Shown: positions 1 through 5,012 of the stretch, in pieces | How positions within the stretch are numbered: position 1 is the stretch's first letter | Layout of the letters: every line of letters begins with the position of its first letter | NCBI GenBank assembly: GCA_016215735.1 | Contig: JACRIA010000061.1 | Span: 1 to 5,710, forward strand | Source of the DNA: Candidatus Peregrinibacteria bacterium | GTDB taxonomy: Bacteria > Patescibacteriota > Gracilibacteria > UBA1369 > UBA12463 | Direction of reading: 5' to 3' | Length of the DNA stretch: 5,710 nucleotides | Translations under genes and position numbers: made by a program | Notes under the pieces: model-generated | The model's database searches: none | Seen by the model: the letters and a program-made list of their open reading frames with translations, nothing else | What the model was told of the DNA's origin: nothing

Positions 1-41
1 AAATCAAGCAGTTGATTGAAAACTGTGTTAACATGAGCCAT
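1..41 (-). CDS. IS4-family (DUF4372-type) transposase, N-terminal fragment cut by the window edge
   Basis: From the ATG at 41-39 the minus strand reads MAHVNTVFNQLLD and stays open to the first base of the window. That opening (MAHxNTVFxQLL) resembles the start of IS4-group DDE transposases with a DUF4372 N-terminal region, which cut and paste their element. Only 13 full codons are visible, so no catalytic residue can be checked and the family call is by recognition. There is no Shine-Dalgarno sequence before the start. The AT of the start codon lies inside the 3' arm of the stem-loop at 40-105, suggesting that translation of read-through transcripts is blocked. It could be intact or a remnant; the window does not show which. 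Confidence 0.55.
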   Translation of the reverse strand, partial: MAHVNTVFNQLLD

Positions 42-105
42 AGGAAGTTTTGCTTATGAAATAGAAGAAAAGACGTCTCCTATTCTACATAAGCAGCTTC
101 CCTAT
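40..105 (-). repeat. Imperfect inverted repeat / mRNA stem-loop over the transposase start
   Basis: Nested arms pair across this stretch. ATAGGAAG (40-47) pairs with CTTCCCTAT (97-105) with one bulged base. GCTTATG (52-58) pairs exactly with CATAAGC (88-94). TAGAA (62-66) pairs with TTCTA (83-87). Small internal loops separate them, and the apical loop is 67-82. In a minus-strand transcript coming from outside, the 3' arm contains the AU of the transposase start codon and the bases just before it. There is no U-tract after the stem, so it is not a normal terminator. The likely role is translational control of the transposase. Confidence 0.6.
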
Positions 106-111
106 ATCCAA
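82..111 (-). promoter_or_regulatory. Candidate transposase promoter inside the stem-loop
   Basis: On the minus strand TTGGAT (111-106) and TAGAAT (87-82) are separated by 18 bases, three and five matches to TTGACA and TATAAT. Initiation about seven bases after the -10 would fall near position 75, in the apical loop of the stem at 40-105. Transcripts from this promoter would therefore lack the 5' arm and leave the start codon free. Confidence 0.4.
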
Positions 112-159
112 AAATCAGGCCAAATTTAGCGGACAGCAGTGGGACGGTGGTGAAAGGGC

Positions 160-191
160 TTGACGCGCGCAATTCAAAATTGTGCTATAAT
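160..191 (+). promoter_or_regulatory. Extended -10 promoter of the small membrane protein gene
   Basis: A perfect extended -10, TGCTATAAT (183-191), lies 27 bases before the ATG at 219. TTGACG at 160-165 is a five-of-six -35 but the spacer of 20 is long, so the TG motif probably carries recognition. Initiation near 198 gives a leader of about 21 bases without a Shine-Dalgarno sequence. Its position rules out the in-frame GTG at 147 as the working start. Confidence 0.65.
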
Positions 192-218
192 AATTCACGA
201 AAAATAACCCCCTCAAAA

Positions 219-437
219 ATGACAGAATCATTTAATCAGCTGCAGACAATTTTCGACGATCCGACAAAAATGACAGTTTTTATACTGCTTTTGCTCTGGA
301 GTTTTATCTGGAAAGGCATTGCGCTCTGGAAAGCAGGCAAAAACGGCCAGATGGTCTGGTTCGTCGCAATGTTCATTTTGAACACTGTTGGAATTCTTGA
401 AATCCTATATATCGGATTTTTTCAGAAAAAGAAATAA
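219..437 (+). CDS. Small two-helix membrane protein, DUF5652-like
   Basis: A 72-residue protein beginning MTESFNQLQT, with two predicted membrane helices at about residues 18-37 and 45-67 and a lysine-rich C-terminal tail (KKK). The first helix ends in WSFIWKGIALWKAG and the linker KNGQMVWF leads into the second, which contains NTVGILEILYIGFF. This layout matches DUF5652, a family of unknown function common in Patescibacteria. The open frame extends upstream to a GTG at 147, but the promoter -10 at 186-191 lies inside that extension, so the ATG at 219 is chosen. The positive tail and short linker suggest a membrane hairpin. It stands alone, between the insertion sequence and a convergent gene, and has its own promoter. 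No function can be assigned. Confidence 0.8.
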   Translation: MTESFNQLQTIFDDPTKMTVFILLLLWSFIWKGIALWKAGKNGQMVWFVAMFILNTVGILEILYIGFFQKKK

Positions 438-451
438 AAAACCGCGGGTTT
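434..451 (-). terminator. Short intrinsic terminator between convergent genes
   Basis: AAACC (439-443), loop GCG and GGTTT (447-451) form a five-pair hairpin. On the minus strand it is followed by TTTATTT, so it can end transcripts of the Cys-rich gene, whose stop is at 466-464. On the plus strand the hairpin sits directly after the TAA of the membrane protein but lacks a good U-tract. The stem is short, so strength is uncertain. Confidence 0.45.
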
Positions 452-463
452 GCGTTCACGGCT

Positions 464-1411
464 CTAACACGCCATCGCGGCCAAAGTATCTTCAATCGGA
501 TAAGTCGAAGGAATATGTTTGCCATAACTGTTAGCGCGCCTCATCTCATCTTTAATTTCACTCACGCGGCGGCAATATTCTTCAGCAGAATAAGGCTTAT
601 TTAAAATATGATATTCCTTCAAATTCAAATACGCGCAGCCAAAACAATTTTTGCACCGATAACACTGGTCGCAGTATTCCAAATCTGAACTATGCCAGCA
701 GTTATAGCAGAAATTTGAGCCGTATAAATAATACGAACTTACGCAGTCATAATTGAATTTCGAAAATTCGCCGACCATCACGTCAGTGCAGTCTTCGCAT
801 TTTTGGATTTCATAGCAATAATTGCAGAACCACGATTTTTTCGTGTCAAAGCAGTATGCCGCGTTTTTATTATTGAATAAATAATCGCCGAAAGATTTTT
901 CATTATTATATCCGCGCATAAATAAATGCGGGGACAATAGTTTCAATTTCGCGAATTCCTCGAAAATTTCGGCAGGTCCGTTTTTTTTCGCGGCCTCAAT
1001 CCGGCCGCCATATTCCTCTTTCGAAAGCTGTTCATTAAAAAAACAATATTTTTTATGCCGCAAATTCACGCATCCAAAGCAATTTTCACAGCTTTTACAT
1101 TCAAAACAAAATCCGCAGTCCATGCTTTGTTCACAATCTTGGGAATAATCGCAGTTATAGCAATTTTGACAGTCCAAACATTCATAACACATATTGCAGT
1201 GTTCAATATGATCGCAATCAACGCAGTCAAAATTCCAAAATAAATATCTGCCGTAAAAACACCTTTCGTTTTCAAGCGCGTTTGTTATCAAATAGCAGTC
1301 TTTATTTTTATCAACATAATTGCAGAAATCAGAATTTACGTTTTGCACATGCGCGAGAGAAGCGCGGGGGAGGGAATCGCGCAAAGATTGATATTCAGTA
1401 AGAAAACTCAT
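464..1411 (-). CDS. Cysteine-rich tandem-repeat protein of the Patescibacteria type, function unknown
   Basis: A 315-residue protein with 34 cysteines (about 11%), rich also in Tyr, Phe, Asn and Asp. Cysteines recur every three residues (C-x-x-C-x-x-C) in two blocks, about 63-114 and 187-259. Each block ends in the same unit: NCFGCVNLRHKKYCFFNEQL with KEEY at 110-134, and NCFGCAYLNLKEYHILNKPY with AEEY at 255-279. The protein is therefore an internal duplication. The regular spacing would suit a stacked repeat fold or a metal-binding scaffold; this is inference. Relatives in Patescibacteria are often labelled caiB/baiF family, apparently wrongly, since no CoA-transferase motif is visible. As I recall them they usually start with a zinc-ribbon-like region that is missing here. 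No signal peptide or membrane helix is seen. It lies 22 bases downstream of the endonuclease gene on the same strand; its ATG has no Shine-Dalgarno sequence, and a weak promoter (TGTTATACA, in the end of the upstream gene) is possible. Confidence 0.8.
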   Translation of the reverse strand: MSFLTEYQSLRDSLPRASLAHVQNVNSDFCNYVDKNKDCYLITNALENERCFYGRYLFWNFDCVDCDHIEHCNMCYECLDCQNCYNCDYSQDCEQSMDCGFCFECKSCENCFGCVNLRHKKYCFFNEQLSKEEYGGRIEAAKKNGPAEIFEEFAKLKLLSPHLFMRGYNNEKSFGDYLFNNKNAAYCFDTKKSWFCNYCYEIQKCEDCTDVMVGEFSKFNYDCVSSYYLYGSNFCYNCWHSSDLEYCDQCYRCKNCFGCAYLNLKEYHILNKPYSAEEYCRRVSEIKDEMRRANSYGKHIPSTYPIEDTLAAMAC

Positions 1412-1433
1412 GTTTCACTGAGATTATTAAAAG

Positions 1434-2234
1434 TTATTGTATAACAACAATCGATTTTTCATAAAGCATAGGTAAACAATCCTGCCTCATACGAAATTTT
1501 GTCCCGTGATTGTGTCCAGTGCGTGCGTCAAAATCCACTAAAATTTTACCTTCTTCTAGCGCTTTCAAAAATCCTTCAAAGCTGAATTTTTGTAGCATCA
1601 TTACTTTTGTATAGTGATAATATTCCTTTTTACGCTTGGTCTTTACCTCAGCCTGAACATAAAAAGTATTGAGCAGTTTTGTTCCAGCTTTATGTTTTAA
1701 ATCATCAAAGCCCCAATATGGCTGTGGATTAAGTTCGCCAAGTCCAACACGTTTTTTAACTGATTCGAGCCATTTTTTGTGCCGAATATCAGCACTTTCT
1801 GCATCGAATGAAATTAAAATTTTTCGCTCTTTGCGATCAATTATAACCATAAAACCGCGATCGCTTCGTGACTGGCCGTGTATGGTCTGCCGAAAACTCA
1901 TTTCACCCTTTGGATATTTCTTGCCGTCCTCTTGATGTGCCCAGCCATATTTAGGCAAAAGTACTTGCGGCACAAAGCGAATAGCGCGCGGCGAGGGCTC
2001 AATATGAAAAAGCGTTGTAAGAGAAGTTGAATTTAAACGTTGTGTTTTTAACTCCCATTCTGCGGCATTAGGTATTGGTAAATTGTTTTCTTTAATGCCG
2101 AGTAAATCTTCAAGTGTGTTGCCTATACCGCCGGCATTACCCCGTCGCGCGTTCGGAATAAACCCCATTGCGGCAATTTCTTTTAGCTTTTCTATTAATG
2201 CCGGCTTTGTATATGTAAAAGGCTTCTTTTTCAT
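1434..2234 (-). CDS. Type II restriction endonuclease, MvaI/BcnI family
   Basis: A 266-residue protein resembling MvaI and BcnI, PD-(D/E)XK nucleases that cut CCWGG and CCSGG as monomers. Visible landmarks are GNAGGIGNTLEDLLGIKENN (32-51), the catalytic strand EWELKTQR (59-66), STSLTTLFHIEPSPR (69-83), LPKYGWAHQ (93-101) and TGHNHGTKFR (239-248) near the C-terminus. From memory of MvaI, its E36, D50, E55 and K57 correspond to E42, N56, E61 and K63 here, so the usual metal-ligand Asp appears as Asn. That may define a subfamily or reduce activity. The length fits the family. The ATG lies 4 bases after the methyltransferase stop, so the two are translated from one mRNA with the protecting enzyme first. 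There is no Shine-Dalgarno sequence and no controller (C) protein gene nearby. The target site cannot be read from sequence; a CCNGG-like site is a guess from the family. Confidence 0.85.
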   Translation of the reverse strand: MKKKPFTYTKPALIEKLKEIAAMGFIPNARRGNAGGIGNTLEDLLGIKENNLPIPNAAEWELKTQRLNSTSLTTLFHIEPSPRAIRFVPQVLLPKYGWAHQEDGKKYPKGEMSFRQTIHGQSRSDRGFMVIIDRKERKILISFDAESADIRHKKWLESVKKRVGLGELNPQPYWGFDDLKHKAGTKLLNTFYVQAEVKTKRKKEYYHYTKVMMLQKFSFEGFLKALEEGKILVDFDARTGHNHGTKFRMRQDCLPMLYEKSIVVIQ

Positions 2235-2238
2235 AGTA

Positions 2239-3039
2239 TTAGCAAAGTTTAGATTGAGATTGATGTTGTTTTATTCTCTTTCGCGCCATTTCGCAATACT
2301 CGGGCGAAATATCAATCCCAATATAGTCTCGCTTAAAATTTATTGCAGAAATCGCTGTCGTTCCGGAGCCCATAAATGGGTCCAAAATAATCTTAGCGTT
2401 TGTTGAAAAAACAATTCGATCAATCAAATCTATCGGGAAAGCAGCAGGATGTTCATTATTCATCTCTTGCGTAAATTCCCAAACATCTCCGTGCGCATTT
2501 GCTTTTTCTGCAAGTTTAAATTTTGGTTTAGCAATAAGATAAATTACTTCATATGTTGGTAAAAAATATCCGGCATTAAAATTTAAGCCGCCCTTTCGTT
2601 TCCAGATAATGATTTGTCGAACAGGGAAACCACTCACAATGTCTTGACGGTCCTGTAATAAGCCATTCTGTACACGCCATTTATGATTGTAAAAAATTGC
2701 TCCATCCTCTGGTATAATTCTCATCATTTCGTTTAAACAATCTTTTTGCCACTTCACATATTCGTCATGCGGCATACAGTCGGTATGATTGGTATATCCA
2801 TTTTGTAAAGCAGCATTTGCCCACTTACCGCCGCGGCCATCTTTCATGCCATTTCCAGTTGAATTTTTCAAATTATAAGGCGGCGAAGTGATAATCAAAT
2901 CAACAAATTCATCTGGTATCCGTTTCATAATATCAACAGCATCACCACAAATAATTTTATTTATAAAATTCTCACAAAATTGCTTACAAGAAAATAGAGA
3001 TCTCGTTTTAGACGGTTTTAAATTAGAAACAATACTCAT
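2239..3039 (-). CDS. DNA amino-methyltransferase (N4-cytosine or N6-adenine), beta class
   Basis: A 266-residue S-adenosylmethionine-dependent methyltransferase that would protect host DNA from the adjacent nuclease. Catalytic motif IV is TSPPYNL (51-57), preceded by CGDAVDIMKRIPDEFVDLII (31-50). The middle part, about 58-175, holds the target-recognition region. DVWEF (185-189) and HPAAFP (197-202) come next, then the AdoMet-binding motif I DPFMGSGTT (220-228) and GIDISPEYCEMARKR (241-255). Motif IV before motif I is the beta-class order. SPPY is frequent in N4-cytosine enzymes, and known MvaI/BcnI partners make N4-methylcytosine, so that is the likelier product, though N6-adenine is not excluded. 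The first 25 residues precede the conserved core, and the ATG at 3039 is the best start given the promoter at 3062-3091. All visible motifs are intact, and it is the first gene of the operon. Confidence 0.9.
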   Translation of the reverse strand: MSIVSNLKPSKTRSLFSCKQFCENFINKIICGDAVDIMKRIPDEFVDLIITSPPYNLKNSTGNGMKDGRGGKWANAALQNGYTNHTDCMPHDEYVKWQKDCLNEMMRIIPEDGAIFYNHKWRVQNGLLQDRQDIVSGFPVRQIIIWKRKGGLNFNAGYFLPTYEVIYLIAKPKFKLAEKANAHGDVWEFTQEMNNEHPAAFPIDLIDRIVFSTNAKIILDPFMGSGTTAISAINFKRDYIGIDISPEYCEMARKRIKQHQSQSKLC

Positions 3040-3061
3040 AATTTATATTAAGTTCGTTCCA

Positions 3062-3091
3062 ATTTTACCACGCTTCCTTTAATGACGTTAA
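3062..3091 (-). promoter_or_regulatory. Candidate promoter of the restriction-modification operon
   Basis: On the minus strand TTAACG (3091-3086) and TAAAAT (3067-3062) are 18 bases apart, and the -10 carries the extended element TGG just upstream. Initiation near 3055 would give a leader of about 16 bases before the methyltransferase ATG at 3039. No controller-protein box is recognisable. Confidence 0.45.
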
Positions 3092-3146
3092 GCAAAAACA
3101 TACCTACAATAAAAACAAATAAAGATTAAAAATTTTTAAACCAGAG

Positions 3147-3175
3147 TTAAATTTTTTCTGACAATATGATATAAT
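3147..3175 (+). promoter_or_regulatory. Strong extended -10 promoter facing right
   Basis: TGATATAAT (3167-3175) is a perfect extended -10. TTAAAT (3147-3152), 17 bases upstream, is a poor but correctly placed -35. Initiation is expected near 3182. No plus-strand gene lies downstream: the terminator at 3211-3245 follows within 60 bases and then purH begins on the opposite strand. Confidence 0.6.
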
Positions 3176-3181
3176 CAAATC

Positions 3182-3245
3182 GGTTATCAAGCGTTTCTAG
3201 TGCTGCTGTTAAGATCCTCTCGCCAAAAACGAGGGGATTTTTAAT
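3182..3245 (+). ncRNA. Candidate small RNA, about 60 nt
   Basis: A promoter and an intrinsic terminator bracket only about 60 bases. The first 30 or so (to 3210) show no strong internal pairing and no ATG, and the rest is the terminator hairpin. An open 5' segment plus a terminator stem is the usual build of a short base-pairing RNA. It does not match 6S, SRP, tmRNA or a riboswitch that I recognise. Alternatives are a leader left behind after loss of a downstream gene, or a transcriptional insulator between purH and the restriction genes. Expression is untested. Confidence 0.4.
3211..3245 (+). terminator. Intrinsic terminator of the short plus-strand transcript
   Basis: ATCCTCTCG (3214-3222) pairs with CGAGGGGAT (3230-3238) over nine positions with one G-U pair, loop CCAAAAA. 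The run of T at 3238-3242 follows. The stem can lengthen to twelve pairs using AAG (3211-3213) against the T-tract. Only the plus-strand orientation has a T-tract directly after the stem. Confidence 0.75.
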
Positions 3246-3282
3246 AAAAGGCCGTCCGTCCGCCCAAGGCGACCTCCCGGCC
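3243..3282 (-). terminator. Intrinsic terminator of purH
   Basis: On the minus strand an outer stem GGCCG (3282-3278) pairs with CGGCC (3254-3250), enclosing an inner hairpin of GTCGCC (3273-3268) and GGCGGAC (3264-3258) with one bulged base. TTTTATT follows at 3249-3243. The stem starts on the last base of the purH stop codon. The inner hairpin is a variant of the GTCCGCC/GGCGGAC palindrome found at 5080-5096. Confidence 0.65.
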
Positions 3283-4868
3283 TAGTGCCTGAAGAATCTT
3301 TTTCCTGTAAAAACCATTGCTACGCCGAGTTTATCAACTTCTTTTATCACTTCTTCGTCGCGGATGCTTCCGCCAGGCTGGACTATCGCGCTCGCGCCGG
3401 CTTTAACAGCTTCTATTGCCGCGTCCGGAAATGGAAAAAATGCATCAGAAGACATTACCGAATCTTTTATATAGTTTTCATCATGCCTGTCTTTTGCTTT
3501 GTGCGCCGCGATTACAACCGAATCAACGCGCGAAGTCTGGCCACTTCCGATGCCGGTCGTTACTTCAACAGCCGCACCGCCAGTTTTCGACGGAACAAAT
3601 TTTGCGAAAACAACTGCATTCGACATCACATGTTTTACAACTTTTGTCGCGAAAATCATCGCGCGGATTTGCTCATCTGTAGGCCGCGCACGCGTTACAA
3701 CTTTCAAATCTTTTTCAGTAATTTGATAAGTATCTTTTGTCTGGATTAAAATTCCGCCAGCAACTTTTTTAATATCGCGCCGCAGCATATCAATTTTCAA
3801 AGGCCCTGTTTCGAGCAGGCGTAAATTCTCTTTTTTCTTCAAAAGTTCGAGGCTGCTATTTTCAAATTTCGGACAGATAATTATTTCAAAGAAAATTTTA
3901 TTTTTAATAATATATTCCGCGATTTCTTTTGTACATGGCCGATTTAAAGCCACAACTCCACCAAAAGCAGAGATCGTGTCAGCCTGATAAGCAAAATCAA
4001 AAGCCTCTTCAATCGTATCCGCACTCGCAACTCCGCAAGGATTATTGTGTTTTATAATCGCCGCAGTCGGCCTCTCAAATTCTTTCACCAATTCCAGCGC
4101 AGAATCAGCATCAACATAATTATTAAAAGACATTTGTTTGCCCTGCAAGACTTTTGCGTTTACAACATTCGAGTCGCGGTTCAGCGGATTTTTGAAAAAT
4201 GCAGATGATTGATGCGGATTTTCGCCGTATCGGAGCGACACTACTTTTTCATAATGCAAATCTAATAGTTCCGGCTCGCCAAGAATTTTGCGAAACCATT
4301 TTTCAATTGCCTCGTCATATTGATAAGTCCGCGAAAAACCTTTTCGCGCCAATTTTCGCCGCGTTTCCAAACTTGTAGCGTTGTTTTGTTTTATTTCTTC
4401 TAAAACCGCGTTGTAATCTTCAGGCTGTGTAATAACTGTCACGTATTTATAATTTTTCGCAGCCGCACGGATTAAAGTTACGCCGCCAATATCAATATTT
4501 TCAATAATTTCATCTTCAGTCGCAGCCTCAGCCTCGACCGCCTCCTCAAATGGATAAAGATTGCAGACAACAATATCAATCGGATTAATTCCATGCTCGC
4601 CCAATTGCGCTTCATGATCTTTGTCTTCCCGCATTGCCAAAATTCCGCCATGAATTTTTGGATGCAAAGTCTTTACCCGTCCGTTCAAAATTTCCGGAAA
4701 ACCTGTTATATCCGCGATATCAGTAATTTTGAGGCCCGCCTTTTTCAGAAATTCTGAAGTGCCGCCTGTTGATATGATTTCGTAGCCTTTTTTTGAAAGT
4801 TCAGAAGCGAATTCTCTGATTCCTGTTTTGTCGTAAACGCTGATTAATGCGTATTTTTTTGAGCTCAT
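3282..4868 (-). CDS. purH: Bifunctional AICAR formyltransferase / IMP cyclohydrolase
   Basis: This enzyme does the last two steps of de novo purine synthesis: it formylates AICAR with 10-formyltetrahydrofolate, then closes the ring to give IMP. The product is 528 residues from the ATG at 4868, very close to the usual length (E. coli is 529). The N-terminal MGS-like cyclohydrolase domain (about 1-135) has ALISVYDKTGI (7-17), STGGTS (33-38) and KTLHPKIHGGIL (66-77). The transformylase part has LRYGENPHQ (212-220), the catalytic KHNNPCG (273-279; K273 and H274), SAFGGVV (300-306), SDAFFPFPD (474-482), QPGGSIRD (497-504) and the terminal FTGKRFFRH. All expected motifs are present. The frame opens 12 codons further upstream (4904), but the promoter lies inside that extension and family members begin near MSSKKYALISVYD, so 4868 is chosen. 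No other pur gene is adjacent. Its own promoter and terminator make it a single-gene unit. Confidence 0.97.
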   Translation of the reverse strand: MSSKKYALISVYDKTGIREFASELSKKGYEIISTGGTSEFLKKAGLKITDIADITGFPEILNGRVKTLHPKIHGGILAMREDKDHEAQLGEHGINPIDIVVCNLYPFEEAVEAEAATEDEIIENIDIGGVTLIRAAAKNYKYVTVITQPEDYNAVLEEIKQNNATSLETRRKLARKGFSRTYQYDEAIEKWFRKILGEPELLDLHYEKVVSLRYGENPHQSSAFFKNPLNRDSNVVNAKVLQGKQMSFNNYVDADSALELVKEFERPTAAIIKHNNPCGVASADTIEEAFDFAYQADTISAFGGVVALNRPCTKEIAEYIIKNKIFFEIIICPKFENSSLELLKKKENLRLLETGPLKIDMLRRDIKKVAGGILIQTKDTYQITEKDLKVVTRARPTDEQIRAMIFATKVVKHVMSNAVVFAKFVPSKTGGAAVEVTTGIGSGQTSRVDSVVIAAHKAKDRHDENYIKDSVMSSDAFFPFPDAAIEAVKAGASAIVQPGGSIRDEEVIKEVDKLGVAMVFTGKRFFRH

Positions 4869-4879
4869 GGCCGCGGCTG

Positions 4880-4908
4880 AGTATAGCAAATTTAACAGTG
4901 CCAAGCAA
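4880..4908 (-). promoter_or_regulatory. purH promoter giving a nearly leaderless mRNA
   Basis: On the minus strand TTGCTT (4908-4903) and TATACT (4885-4880) are separated by exactly 17 bases, with the extended -10 TGC directly upstream of the hexamer. Initiation about seven bases on falls near 4873, roughly five bases before the ATG at 4868. That leaves no room for a Shine-Dalgarno sequence and decides the start codon. No PurR-type operator or purine riboswitch is seen. Confidence 0.6.
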
Positions 4909-4967
4909 GAGAAATATGTCAGGAAAATTTAATGATTCCTTTAACGAATTTTAATGTCGTCCAACTA

Positions 4968-4992
4968 AAGTGTACGAGAAAATCGTACGTTT
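4968..4992. promoter_or_regulatory. Inverted repeat upstream of the DinD-like gene, possible operator
   Basis: GTACGA (4972-4977) and TCGTAC (4983-4988) flank GAAAA. Two wobble pairs and two A-T pairs extend the arms to 4968 and 4992 if read as RNA. It lies 21 bases before the ATG at 5013, in the divergent gap between purH and the DinD-like gene. It is not a recognisable LexA box of the E. coli or Bacillus type. No clear promoter for the plus-strand gene was found around it. Confidence 0.3.
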
Positions 4993-5012
4993 ACTTTCCT
5001 AATCAATTTTTT

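Larger units (their letters stand above)
1..136 (-). mobile_element. End of an IS4-like insertion sequence (partial)
   Basis: This is the 5' end (relative to its transposase) of an insertion sequence running off the left edge. It holds the first codons of a transposase, its likely promoter and a guarding stem-loop. On the minus strand the presumed outer tip reads CTGTCCGCTAAATTTGG (136 to 120), which has the look of a terminal inverted repeat. The other end is outside the window, so neither the repeat nor the exact boundary can be confirmed. If the tip is at 136, the target duplication would begin around 137, only some 23 bases before the -35 region of the next gene. The family call rests on the transposase N-terminus alone. 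Confidence 0.5.

Noticed and set aside
3..59. Plus-strand frame open from the left edge to a TGA at 57-59
   Set aside because: Only 18 codons, no recognisable C-terminus, and it runs antisense to the better-supported transposase start and into its stem-loop.
147..218. Upstream GTG extension of the small membrane protein (24 extra codons)
   Set aside because: The -10 box at 186-191 lies within it, and the extra residues are not like the family.
1055..1275. Hydrophobic open frames on both strands inside the Cys-rich gene
   Set aside because: They are shadows of the regularly spaced TGC/TGT codons; the apparent membrane-like composition comes from reading Cys-rich DNA out of frame.
464..1411. 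CaiB/BaiF CoA-transferase label for the Cys-rich protein
   Set aside because: That label is common for relatives, but no CoA-transferase motif is visible and the composition is unlike that fold.
2083..2406. Plus-strand open frame over the nuclease-methyltransferase junction
   Set aside because: Antisense to two well-supported genes, with no start signal or family resemblance.
3182..3245. Reading the short transcript as a riboswitch or attenuator for purH
   Set aside because: It is transcribed toward the purH 3' end on the opposite strand, so it cannot lead into that gene.
3285..3749. Several plus-strand open frames opposite the 3' part of purH
   Set aside because: Antisense to conserved purH motifs. 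The only upstream promoter (3147-3175) is terminated before reaching them.
4869..4904. Twelve-codon N-terminal extension of PurH
   Set aside because: It overlaps the purH promoter, and relatives start at the equivalent of residue 13.
4932..5012. Alternative ATG for the DinD-like gene
   Set aside because: The frame is open, but the segment has no family resemblance and contains the dyad at 4968-4992. ATG 5013 already gives a long tail before the domain. Not fully excluded.
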